A stretch of 64,000 bases of DNA, taken from positions 6,327,861 to 6,391,860 of the forward strand of contig NC_072467.1 of the NCBI RefSeq assembly GCF_027596085.1. The letters are read 5' to 3'. Every line of letters begins with the position of its first letter. The stretch's first letter is position 1. This document shows, in pieces, positions 52,968-63,694 of the stretch. A program made the translations under genes and the position numbers. Origin of the DNA: Anoplopoma fimbria. Taxonomy: Eukaryota > Chordata > Actinopteri > Perciformes > Anoplopomatidae. The notes below the pieces were generated by a model. The model ran no database searches, was not told where the DNA came from, and saw only the letters and a program-made list of their open reading frames with translations.

Positions 52968-55900
52968 GGTGCTTAATTTCCATCATATTTTCAGAAACTT
53001 TAAAGTTTTTGAAATATAAAAGTGGGCATCCCATTTGTATTGAGATACTAGTTTTGGTTTCAATAAAAAATATAATGTAACCTTTTTCAGGGTAGATGGT
53101 CCTTCATCTACATCGCTTGCTTCCACAAACATGAATAGATATGGGATGTAAAAACAAAAGATATATAAAAAAATGTTTTGTGTTTATGTTATTGTTTTCA
53201 TATGAGCTTGACTCTTGAGGCACTATATATAGAAATGGTCAGACATTGATGAACAATAAACGACCAAATAGCTTAGTGTCCTTCCAACATGAATGTTATA
53301 AATCCATGCCTTTCATTTGTCAGAATTGTTGGGGGACAAAAAAAGTAGACTGGAATTTGTTTGCAAATTATATAGCCTGTATTAACTAACCAGGAACTAT
53401 ACTTTTCAAGTATTTTTTTCCAGAAATAATTCATCCAAACCATGAATGATATTATGAAAAAAGTAACTTTTGTAAAAATAATTTAACAGTATCATACTTT
53501 TACTTTTTATTGAACAGTGGCGACAGAGGTCAAGGGGGGGACTTGATACTGTCACCGATCCATTTTACAAACTGGTAAACTCATTTGCTTCAACCATGGC
53601 AAGGTTTAATGCACAACAAGTCATTCATTCTGTCCACGAGTCAGTTTTAGATCACAAAGTGTTGCCCCTTTACCAAGTTGGACTATATTAAGGTTTTCAC
53701 ATGACCGAAGGCCTGACCTGGACTCACCACACATACACAATCATGAAGACCGCAAGACAGAAGCTTTAAATTCTTTCCAGGTTGAGGAGGTTCAAAAGGG
53801 ACTTCATGATACAATGCAACTTCTCTGGGTGAGCTTCAACTTGCAAGCCATTGTTGAAATCTTTGAGCTCATCACTAGACATTAAAATTCTTATTTTTTC
53901 TTTTTTACTTTTTTTGTTTTACACATATTTATCCAGCATTCTTTGACAACGGCTGCTTCTCTGTAATTGTTGTGCATATGATAAATAAAGAAATTGAACT
54001 AAATAATAATACATATTTGATAAATAAAAGCTGCCACTGTTTGTTATTACTGTGGAACACAATTAATGAACTTACTACACTGATTGAGTTATTGAGTAAC
54101 AGACAGAAAAGCAATTATATTTTGTTTAATTGAAATATTGCTTTTTGATAGAATCGCAAATATATTGACATTGAACCTGTTGCTTTACGCTCTTTCTCCA
54201 TTGGAAACTTGTATGAGCCTTATTGAAGTAGTTCCAGGAACTAAGCAGCCTCAGGAACCACATTTTAGGACTTCTTAGTGGACTCCTGTTTGTGTTTCCA
54301 GGAAGATATATGAAGTTAACACAAATTAGACAGATTAAGGACTAAACACAACTGTGTGCTATTTCAATTTTACAGAGAAAAGTTGCAGAAGATTAAGGAC
54401 TGATGGAAAATGCTTGAAAGACTTGCTGTTTCCTAATGTTTAACTGTGCAATATTCAACATTCAGAGTGTTAAAATACCAGAAAACAACTATTTGCTATA
54501 TAAAGATATAGAGGAGTAATGAGCGTACTTTTAGCATATGTTTGTGCATGTGACCGTGCCCTATTGGCTAGCTCATGGCTACCACTTTGCGCTGCTCTCA
54601 TATGGAGCTACATCTGTTTATGCCGTCCCGACTGGCAAAATGGCAAAAGCGTAGCCTCGCTCAACCTCCAGTTCCCCCTTAGGTAAACAGTTCTAGCTAT
54701 GTCAGCATGTTTGCTGTAGTTTGTACTGTTAGCGCTATAAGCACCGTAAACTAAGAGCTGCTGGCTCAGGCATCGACATTTTCAGAACCATTGAGAGTCA
54801 ATCCAAATGCTCCCAATCTCGAATTATGCCCCATCAATCTGTACAGGTTTTCTGTATGAATTAATACTTTGGGGGACAGGAACTACAAGGCCTCATAGAA
54901 CTAAGTTCCGATCTTCCATTTAAATTCACTTCTTGTGATTTTAGTCAAGGAGCAGTCAACACAACACAACAGAACTGCAACTGAGCTGTCAGTAGTGTGT
55001 TTCTTTTTTAAGTTTGGGTACTTTTTTGTGTGACATCAACACACTGGGTGCCATTTTGAAACAGTGTATTACATGTCATATCAGAGACAGATCTCTGTAC
55101 TTGAACTAGTCCCAGTGTCAATGTTTCCATGGACAAGCCACCCTCTCTACCTCAACAGATAATAACAGCTATTGATGAAAATGTGTTTTTCTCATCGAGA
55201 GGGCGTGTTTTGTTTGTCTTCACCCCAATAGAACCATCGTTGGTTACCACCTTTGTCACAAAATGCCCCACTTTCTCTTTAGTGATACCTTGGGAGAAAC
55301 TTTGGAAAATATTACTTACTACATACTTTGTTCTTGTACACTGTGCATATTAACACATAGTAACCGTTGTTTAGCACTTAGTAACTGTTGTCACTTCTAG
55401 TTTGTTGACATTGTATTTTAGCTGAGTTGTAGCCATAGTTGATGATTTTCATTTTCATAGAAAAATTCATGCTTTCAGCCCTCTTGAATATTTTTATTGA
55501 TCACTACATATTAGTTCATCGTCTATCAGAGCACTGTCATTAATCACATCTTAGTTTCATGATAAATGCTTAAATTTGGATGATCTATGTCCTTGAAATC
55601 GGAAACAGCTGACCACAGAGCCCATAGTTTATCTGAGTTACTATTTGCTTATCCAGTATCTAATTAAAACAGGAAGTACTTCCCTTGCGGCCTGCACGAT
55701 TGAAAAACAACCCTAGAGAAGCTGGTCGCTCGGAGCCACAATAATGTATCACCAAATGTTTGTAAGCCAATACATCCATTAATTCTCTCAGCAGCATTAG
55801 CATCCCCCTTGCTGACTTAAGCAGAAATGCATTAGTCCCTGGCACGATGAATTCTCAGTGACTCCATGTATCTTTTCCCCCTCGTTCACTGTGATCGGCA

Positions 55901-57280
55901 ATGTGTGCATTTACATAGTAAGCGTTTGTGATTATGTGAGTAATGTGAACTTTAGTGTCAGTGCCCCAGAGAGAACTCCTGACAATAACAGAATGCAACG
56001 GAGAACAAAAAAGGGTAGCTAGAGGTGGAGCTGGCCTTGGTTTACAATAAGTGAAATGACAATACTTGAGCGCTACCTTGGGGGCTCGGGTTACACACAT
56101 GGAACGGGTGTTATGCAAAGGCAATAGAGCATAGCCCTGTATTACAGGTAGGATTAGATAAGTGTGGCGCTTCAGTTGACTGGCAGATTCAATTTGCCCG
56201 GCCACATTGCAGGCCTGTCTCGAGAATAAGGGTGTGGAGCTGGTGAGTAGTGACTACATTTGGCACAGCATCGAGGTGATACCTATAATACAACACAGCT
56301 GGTGAAAAGATGTTGAAGGCCATAAAACCATATTGTAAAAAAAAAAAAAAAATGTCATCTCAGTTTTTTATAAATGAACATACAATCAGTGTGCAGGTTC
56401 TTGGAACAGTATTAGAGCTTAGTAGCCTAATGCTTTAAATGCATTATGTGTTGCTCAGTAGTTACTGGCACTTGGCCCGTTTTGAATTACAGTAGACATG
56501 CTGGCATTTGAGGCACTGGATCAAATCTATTGCTCAGGATAATTTTGGAATATCAAATATGTGGTCTGCTTCTGGACACTGTCACTTTGTTGTGTGTGCT
56601 CGATGAATCTCTAGTCCTTTAGTGAAATGAGTTGGAACAGCTGCGGTGTTAACAAACACATGCTTGTGCATGCCTGACCTAAAAGATGAAGAGGTAATCA
56701 TATGATTACACAGTCTGTCTCACCCTCCTGAGTGTTATCAAGAGGAGACTCGAGGGTGTCCTTCCACAAGATTTTCAAGGAAGGAAACATTTGCTCCCTG
56801 GCCAACACCTTTTAGTTGATACATGATTATGAGGCAGCAAACCACAACAACAGAGTGAGTGTCAAATCGGCAATCTTTTATGATTGTGTTGGTACTTCTT
56901 CCAAAATATTTGAGCACACAAATAATCAACCAAACAACCTAAGCAAAACATCCACACATGTGCTACTTCTGACATAGTTAGAAGTTTCTGAGCTATGAGG
57001 AGGGGATAGCATGACAGGGGGGTGTATGTAGCTATGCTGTAGAGAAAATAAGAGTGTTTGGTAAAAACATATCATATTGATCTGTAATATATCAATATGT
57101 ATCGTTCGACAAATTAAGCTATGTGAATCCAGTATATAGGTATGACTTCAGTGTTTTAATTCAGTTGATGTAACACATTTATAGATGTCTTGTTGTAATG
57201 TTTTAAGTGTAACTTCATCCCTAGGTCTGAGCCAAAGAAAAATGCAAAAAAGTGAGCACAGGGCTGAGAGATTAAACCAC
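52968..57280. other. about 4.3 kb without recognisable gene
   Basis: AT-rich unique DNA. A block at about 54540-54980 is richer in CpG than its flanks but has no identity I can give. A poly-A run lies at about 56337-56352. Short frames show no motifs. A possible regulatory segment at 55680-55860 is listed separately. Confidence 0.55.
55680..55860. promoter_or_regulatory. possible conserved non-coding element
   Basis: Repeat-free with ordered-looking words (AGCAGCATTAGCATCCCCCT, AAGCAGAAATGCATTAGTCC, CATTAATTCTCTCAGC) and ATTA homeobox cores, and no credible open frame. Candidate enhancer by texture only. Confidence 0.15.
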
Positions 57281-57289
57281 ATCCACTTC

Positions 57290-57600
57290 GGCGTAATAAA
57301 AGCCTAACATGACTGCTACAGTAAACTGGGACGAAATGTGCTATTGCTCTCACCAAGCCGCAACTTCGCCTCGAGGAGATCGGGTGCCAGCTTCGGACAA
57401 GGACTGTTGCAGCTTTAGCATTTCAGCCTTCTTAAACCCTATTACCTCCTTCTCAAGAGCAGCTGTCTGCTCTCCTCCAAGCAGTAGTCCACTAGCGGCG
57501 GAGAGCAGGGACTTAGTGCTGGGGCTGGACACCAGCCCGCTGTTCCATATATTTTCTGTAAACCGTGTAACTTCAGCATGAAAATTTGGTTGATTAATTA
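57290..57600 (-). repeat. dispersed repeat, copy 2
   Basis: The segment 57460-57544 is the inverted relative of 3683-3765, sharing an exact 20-base and an exact 14-base word. The region stays open for 90 codons on the plus strand and 60 on the minus strand because it is GC-rich. I do not recognise a protein in either. The true ends of the element are unknown. Confidence 0.6.
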
Positions 57601-57734
57601 TATCTTAACATGTTTGAGAGTGCAGTTACTCTTTAATAACCACGATTAATGCTCAAATAATTATGGTTGGTACATTCATTTCATAGATAGATGATAGCCA
57701 GGTTAGCTATCATTAACTTGGCTAATCATTAGCC

Positions 57735-58215
57735 AGGTCAGCTGCTTTGCTGTAGGGATTGCGGCTTGTCCGTTGGTCAGCCAACCACATTGGTCCAGAT
57801 GCAAATATCTCAACAATCTGATTGTTGCTATGTATGTCATAAGACTTTTATGGTCTCTGAAGGATAAAGCCTACTGCCTTTAGAGCTTTTTCCACTAATG
57901 TGACAATGAGTTTGACAGCTTTGGTTTCTAGTAAAATGTCTTGACTATTGGATTGATTGCCATGGAATTTTGTGCAGGCATTTATGTACCCTTCAGGATG
58001 AAGTGTTATAACCATGGGAGTGCCATTATCAGGTCAAGTGTTTTATTTGTCCAGTCCTTAGGTTTATGACCAAGTACTTGCAAGACATTCCCATCACCCT
58101 CAGCTGTGTAGTGTTAGTATGATAACATGCTTAACTAAGAAAGAGAGAATTGTAGTGTCAACACTACCTGCTAAACAGCAGCATGTCCACATTCTCATAT
58201 TAACTTTCAGTCCAA
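57735..58215 (+). repeat. widespread teleost repeat (ATATCTCAACAA type)
   Basis: Ordered matches to a very common fish repeat. It has TTGGTCCAGATGCAAATATC, TCTCAACAATCTGATTG, GGATAAAGCCTACTGCC, TTGATTGCCATGGAATTTTG, TTCAGGATGAAGTG, GGTTTATGACCAAGTACTTG, CATTCCCATCACCCTCAGC and CCTGCTAAACAGCAGCATG. The internal half-repeat structure (two related windows about 150 bp apart) is retained. I do not know its formal name. It has no coding capacity and may move non-autonomously. Confidence 0.65.
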
Positions 58216-60425
58216 AACCTCAGGCATAGACTGTGTTTTGAGATAAATTATCCCAGATTCACCCTTCCCACAATCAGAGGAGAAATCTGGTCTGAGACCT
58301 TTGTAGGTACCCAGGTTCCGCCCATATTATCTGGTAATGTGATGAGTTTACAGATCCAGTGTTAACCTCACTGAGGCCACCATGATTCATTTGAAACATT
58401 TTAGACTTATTTAGGTATTTAAAATCTAGTCGACTATGTCACCACTTTCTGAGCGGAACCAAAATAACCAAAGCGAGGGACAAGTCGGAGCAGCCCTTGA
58501 AGCTAACGTTACTAGCATTCTACTGTTGACAGATATTAAAACTGATAGTGAAAATCTCACCTCCAGTTCTCACTGAATACTCATCCGTGTCGACTGCATC
58601 TCCGCAACAATTTTTGCCACCAGACTCGTTTTGACTTCTGCTATTGTTTTTTCTCACTAAAAAGCCTTACCACAGCAAGTTGTTGCGCCACATCAGTTTC
58701 CATTTTGTTTACAGTAGCTTCTCCATGAGATCATATGAGAGAGATGACTTTAGGTGGTTCATTGTTCTCTTTGGCATGATATTCTTGATAATATCCTGTG
58801 TGGTATGCACCATTATTTTTAATCTTCTAGCCTGTGCATGTTGAGAATTGAGAGAATAACATTTGTGAAGTTTTAATTGTGTGGGATGCAACCCAATTTC
58901 AAATTGGTTAGGATTTTAAAACTCCTAAAGCTTGGCTTTAGTCATGTTTTCATAAGCTCCTACTGAAGGAAGTCCAAAGTGTCCTGCAATGTGATCAGCT
59001 AATGAGACTTATCTCTGTAAGGGCAGGAATCATTAGATCTAGTAGCGGGTCAACATATTTAGTGTTTGATATTCTCAACAAACATTTTTACATTGTCTAA
59101 CAAAAATTATTATGACATACTGCACACACTGTCAACAGTCAGCAATTTATTTTAGAGCTTCGTTAGGTCTGGTAACTGCAGCAGCAAGCTCTAGTTACAA
59201 GAGATTAGCTACACAATGTAAGTTATTACCTATTTCAGAGCATTATAGGAGAAATGTAAACACATACACACTGCACTGAATCTCATGTCTTTAGGCATAG
59301 CCTCAGGTGGTGTCCAATCATTTAACAGATTTCAGAAAAAACACTGGTTACCAAACAGATCATTATGGATTGATACAGGGTAAAAGGTCTGTTGGTGCTC
59401 AGGGCATGCCCTGTGGCAAAGACTGGATGTAATTGTCTCGCCCTGAATTGTGATGTCTGAACTTTGACAGGCTTGTGTATAAGAGACGAACACAGGAGAG
59501 TGGGGTGAAAGAAAACAGCAGGAGAGAGGAGAGGGAACGTATCAAGGTCTCACACAACACTGTTTACTACAGGGAATTCAAAAGAGCCAACTAATGGCCA
59601 ATTATGACACCTAAAATTGGGCATACATTTATTGAATACACTCTGTAAAGAAAAAATTAAACATAATATTGGCAACAAGTAATACATCATGACATGAATG
59701 AAGCAATACAGATGTTAAATGTATTGTTGAAAGTCCTTCACAATCACTCAATTACACTGTGACTTTTGAGTTTCTGAGTGACATGGCTAAGGACAATCAT
59801 TAGCCAAGTTAAATGTGGCCCAGTGGATAACAAGTCAAGTCAAGACATGGGCAGGGAGAATCCCCATAGGCATGTATTATACAGCCATCTGTATCTCTAC
59901 ATCAATCTAATGGAATGACATACAGGACGTCTGCGAAGGAGACATTTAATGCCTTGTCAAAACATTACCCCTGTGACTGTTCTCCCTAACTTTGACAGAC
60001 TACCTTGTCAAGGCAAGGAGCGCTTTATGTCTCCCATCTGCCTCGTCCTGCTGACAGGCGGCTGAGTCAGACGGTCTGGCCTGAGAATGGATGCATAGCG
60101 CCACACTCAAACACACACACTCACTGACCCATTTACCTTTTATTTGTTTGAGTGCACAATGCACAGCTCATGTGATAAATCACTTATCAATTTTTTTTAC
60201 GTCCAACTTCTGTCATGAAACAATGATTTTAGGGCTACGGTCACAGTGTTAATCAAGTTAAAGCTTCACGAGGCATGACAAATTAGCCTGACTTAAAAAA
60301 AAAAAGAGAACTATGAGACAACTTGTTTTCTGAACTATAAACACAACAGGTGACTGCAGTGCGAAGCTGCAATAACTGAAATAGGCTGTGAACACAACAT
60401 ATTGTCATTTTAGGGGTTGTCCGAA
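58216..60425. other. non-coding, no gene seen
   Basis: A stretch at 58430-58720 with CpGs and an AAGCTAACGTTACTAGC word is probably part of another old repeat. The rest is unique AT-rich DNA. A compact repeat-free segment at about 59985-60100 resembles regulatory DNA but shows nothing specific. Confidence 0.5.
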
Positions 60426-60429
60426 ATAC

Positions 60430-62053
60430 CAATTTTGGAGCTTCAATATTGCTCTAATCTCACTCTGAACCAGCAGCCTTGGCTGACCATAATTCTCTTG
60501 ACGTGCTAGAAGAGCAGTGGAATATGGTCTCGTATCATGCCTGCTGGATCAAGACAATTTGTTTGCTCCTGAGTGCTGAAGATGTTCTAAGAGGACCTGG
60601 TATTTATATTGCTCAGTTAGATGGGGATAATTGTCAAGAAGGTTATCCAGAGCCATTTTAAGGAGGGGAAAATCATTATCTGGGCCACTCTTAAACACAG
60701 GATGTGAAGGTCTTGGTATTCCATAAGCAGAGTCTATGAACAGATGCATGAAATTGGATTTGAGAATTTGTGTTTCACAGTTTGTGGCTACTGGGATGAC
60801 ATGGCTTGCATTGGAGGTAGACTTCCAGTGAAAGTGGGCTGTCCAGGACCAAGCATGGGTGCTATATAATTAGGGTCTCGGACAGTGACCGGAGGTGCAG
60901 GTACATGGTGAATAGACATTGGCAGATGTATGGTGACTTGGAGAGGGTATAGCCTGGAGAGACACATGGGGAATAGATAACAGTGCAGCTTAAGCAGTGT
61001 CTATAGAGGTCAAAGAGTAAGCCTGGACAGGCCCTTAGCTTCGCTGTATTATTTGAGGCACTGGAAGGGCCTCGGAGGCCCTAGGTAGTCCTCCGGGAAT
61101 GCCAAGTTGAGGAAGCGGGGAAGTTAAAGCCAAATGAGAGCGAGAGGAAGCATACATCAGCATTGGGGTGGCAGGAGTGAATATCCTGGAGGGGGGCAGA
61201 TCATAAAAGGAAGAGGTGGCCCCATTTCCATGATGAGATGAGGGAGTAAGAGCACAGGCTCCACCATGGTCTTCATCTTAAGAGAGATTCTGTCTAATAA
61301 AACTGGAAACAAGCAGTGCTGACTCAAGCTCTTGTTCTTTAATACGAATGCATCGGTTTGTTTCAACCTGACTGACAATTCTCTCTCTCTCCTTGTGTGC
61401 ATCTACTTGTGTATGCTGATCAGCTCTAGCTTTCTCATCAATTGATTTACATTGCTCATCAAGCTCATTATCTTCTTGTCTTTGTCTTCTAAGCTCCTCC
61501 AGCTGATCTCTCCTTTCCTTTTCCTCGAGAACGCTGGCTTGGAGATTGCTCAAATTAGAAGCATGGCTGCTCCTGGATCCCCTGCGTACATGAGAGCGGG
61601 TAGGGAGACTAGAAGCTGACTTGGTGCAATAAGTCCTTATGCTGTGAGAACTACGTGAGCCTTGGGATCGTTGAATTGTCTTCTGCTGTGACATATGAAT
61701 CCCATAGTAGTCAGGGGTGCACCTATCTCCTTTAGTTCTAGCCCCTGGTTCATGGCTGATTGGCTTTGTAAGGGGTTTATCTAATAATTCACAAGATACT
61801 GATTGCAAGGAATTTGGGTCTCTCTGTGAGAGGTAGGTAACAATGGTTCAGGTGAAAGGCGAGGCTCTATTTGTTGAGCAGTTGTAGATGGCATAGGTGA
61901 TGTTTGAGTAAATTCTGGGGTGACCTCTTCCATGTAGAGGTGGGTTTGGTCTATTACACCTTGGGATCCATCCATGTTCCTAACAGAAGGAGCCTCAACT
62001 TCATTAGTGGCCTCATCCATGGACGTAATGCCATCAGTCTCTGAATAAGCCAT
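60430..62053 (-). pseudogene. BEL/Pao-type gag relic
   Basis: The minus strand carries a decayed gag-like polyprotein start of a BEL/Pao LTR retrotransposon. It begins with Met (62053, MAYSETDGITSMDE). It passes a frameshift near 61800 and continues with an arginine- and serine-rich segment (SRSSHSIRTYC, SRSSHASNLSNLQ). Next comes a charged coiled-coil stretch (EEKERRDQLEELRRQRQ), then a Pro/Ser-rich linker interrupted by stops at about 61278 and 61040. The DUF1759-type domain follows (PLLKMALDNLLDNYPHLTEQ, YKYQVLLEHLQ). A further shift near 60545 restores RPYSTALLARQENYGQPR and LVQSEIRAILKL. Domain order fits gag of this superfamily. The relic stops there: protease, most of RT and integrase are absent downstream. 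Not functional. Confidence 0.85.
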
Positions 62054-62115
62054 TTTAGGTCTCTGTTTGGAGTATGTCGCAGTTTACAGCTCAAAGGACA
62101 ATTTGTTACGGGGAT

Positions 62116-62275
62116 CTTTGCACGGGTTGTGAAAGGGGTCAGATAGCCCAGAGGATCATATTGGCTTGCCAGCACCTTGTAGATATTTCTCATTGTAGGC
62201 TGATGGTAAATGATGGATCTGTTCTTGTAACCCAACATGTCCGTAAAAGCAGTTCCATTGTAGGCCTTGTTTCCT
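62116..62275 (-). pseudogene. BEL/Pao pol fragment, out of order
   Basis: The minus-strand reading gives TDMLGYKNRSII, then MRNIYKVLASQYDPLGYL and TPFTTRAK. The VLASQYDPLGYLxPxTTRAK block is a hallmark of BEL/Pao pol, in the region after the RT catalytic core. It lies upstream of the gag start at 62053, whereas in an intact element it lies kilobases downstream of gag. Matching sequence stops abruptly at about 62116. The juxtaposition implies recombination or deletion between element copies. Confidence 0.85.
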
Positions 62276-62338
62276 GGTGGTTTAGGGCTCCAGTTATAAC
62301 CCTAAATAGCAAATGGTTATTGCTGCTGATTGATGTAT

Positions 62339-62470
62339 CCGCATAGGACCCGCATAGGACCCGCGTTACTGTCACATCCGTTTTGGCGCCGCCCAGAGGA
62401 CCCGTGTCGGATCCGCGAACGCGGATCCGACGCGCAAGACTCCTATGCGGATCCGCATAGGAGTCACCAA
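62339..62470. repeat. CpG-rich palindromic module A
   Basis: Built from CCGCATAGGA words at 62339, 62350 and 62453 and the reverse TCCTATGCGG at 62441. It contains a perfect 28-bp palindrome at 62438-62465 centred on GGATCC. It also holds a 12-bp inverted pair around an AA spacer (62406-62417 and 62420-62431). An E2F-like TTTTGGCGCC lies at 62381-62390. Its 66-bp core (62360-62425) recurs at 62472-62537 with one difference. Confidence 0.9.
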
Positions 62471-62471
62471 A

Positions 62472-62640
62472 CCCGCGTTACTGTCACATCCGTTTTGGCG
62501 CCGCCTAGAGGACCCGTGTCGGATCCGCGAACGCGGACGCGCCATAACGTTTGAAAGCCTATCACCAAGAGCCGAGACGATCATATCATTTGAGATTTTC
62601 TTTGCTGGAACACGGTTGCGTAAGTATGATTTATTATTGA
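62472..62640 (+). repeat. CpG-rich module B, promoter-like
   Basis: It repeats the core of module A (E2F-like TTTTGGCGCC at 62493-62502; GGATCCGCGAACGCGGA at 62521-62537). It continues into GAAAGCCTATCACC, TTTGCTGGAACACGGTTGCG and GTAAGTATG, a good splice-donor match. This second half recurs in module C. The TATA-box position of module C reads CCTATCACC here. Confidence 0.8.
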
Positions 62641-62689
62641 TTTATTATTATTATTTGATTTATTTGTTGATATATTGTGGATCCTGAGC

Positions 62690-62830
62690 GGACCCGTGTC
62701 GGACCCGTGTCTGATCCGCGAACGCGGACGCGCCAACACGTTGAAAGCCTATAAAGAGCAGATCATTCAGTTGAGACTTTCTTTCTTTGCTGGAACACGG
62801 TTGCGTTACGTAAGCATGATTTATTATTGA
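62690..62830 (+). promoter_or_regulatory. CpG-rich module C with TATA box
   Basis: A diverged copy of module B: doubled GGACCCGTGTC, GATCCGCGAACGCGGACGCG, then GAAAGCCTATAAAGAGCAG with a TATA-box-like TATAAAG at about 62750. About 50-60 bp further on is TTGCTGGAACACGGTTGCG followed by TTACGTAAGCATG. CpG cluster, TATA box and a donor-like GTAAG at a first-exon distance suggest a small promoter plus leader. This is inference. It could instead be part of a transposable-element terminal region. Confidence 0.4.
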
Positions 62831-63172
62831 TTTTGATTTATGTAGGCCTAATTATTTATTGATAGGCCTATATTGCGACATTCACAGTAAACATTGGCCT
62901 TTGTGTTTTTGTAATCATCATTTAGACTACGTATGATTGTAATGACGTTGTTTGATATTAGGACTAGCAGTAGGCCTAAATAATTTTTCAGTTAGGCTAT
63001 CATTTTTTGCACCAGGCTATTGTTAGCTGAGAGGCGATAATCATGTCAGTCTGTAGCCTATTTGATTTAAAATGGAATAGCAATTACGGCAGAATATGTT
63101 ATGGTAGTTAAGTTAAGTTATCCTTCATTGGGTTAGGGTTAGGGTTGGTCTGTTCTGTTTTAATGTGTCGCT
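62831..63172. other. AT-rich spacer with short telomere-like run
   Basis: AT-rich, with repeated TAGGCCTA words (palindromic AGGCCT) around 62845-63060 and a GGGTTAGGGTTAGGGTT run at about 63130-63146. No gene. Confidence 0.6.
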
Positions 63173-63480
63173 GTTATGTATAAAACGCCGGTCATCGGGA
63201 AAATAAGCCCCGACAGGGCGAACCGGCTTGCTTCACCCTGAAGGTGGTGCTGGTGGCTTATTTTCGATAATGACCGGCGACGTTCTATACATTATCCCGC
63301 TTATTACATGGCTACTTGCCAAAACGAAAAAAATAACTTCACACGGTGTGTCTTTTTACAATTTATCTGTTACCAGCATTCGTAGTGTTGATTAGCAGAG
63401 AAATAGTCCGCCAAACACCAACGTCTTTGGCGTCGCCTAGCAACCGAGTACGCTTGGGTCACCGAGTACGCTGGGATAAA
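63173..63480. mobile_element. foldback repeat, likely fish transposon end
   Basis: An imperfect inverted repeat pairs 63173-63209 with 63255-63296 around a 45-nt loop. The arms share CGCCGGTCAT and GAAAATAAGCC and differ by short indels. It is followed by CCCGCTTATTACATGGCTAC and TTGCCAAAACGAAAAAAATA, sequence I recognise as a recurrent fish repeat. The boundary near 63480 is approximate. No coding frame. Confidence 0.6.
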
Positions 63481-63655
63481 AAAAAAGATCCCCTGTCCTT
63501 GACAGCGGTCAATTATACTTAAGATCGTAAGCGTTTCTGAATAAAATAGCTTTTGAGTAGCTTAGCTCTTTTATTGACCAAGTAGGCCTAATGCGGTATC
63601 TCCATAAAAGTTACATTTTTTCAAGCATTTCTGAACAAATAAAACTGCTTGTCCC

Positions 63656-63694
63656 CCAGTGTTGCTAGATTGGGCCGGAATCTTGCAACACTGG
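63656..63694. repeat. short inverted repeat, possible hAT remnant
   Basis: CCAGTGTTGC (63657-63666) and GCAACACTGG (63684-63693) are exact inverted copies 17 bp apart. CAGTGTTGC termini are hAT-like. The interval is far too small for an element and may be a deletion derivative. Confidence 0.4.

Noticed and set aside
57309..57581. 90-codon plus-strand frame
   Set aside because: It lies in a dispersed repeat whose other copy at 3.7 kb lacks a matching frame.
62330..62687. Arg-rich frames over the CpG modules
   Set aside because: They arise on both strands from the repeated CpG-rich words and share no known protein motif.
63130..63146. Telomeric repeat
   Set aside because: Only about two and a half TTAGGG units; too short to indicate a fusion point or chromosome end.
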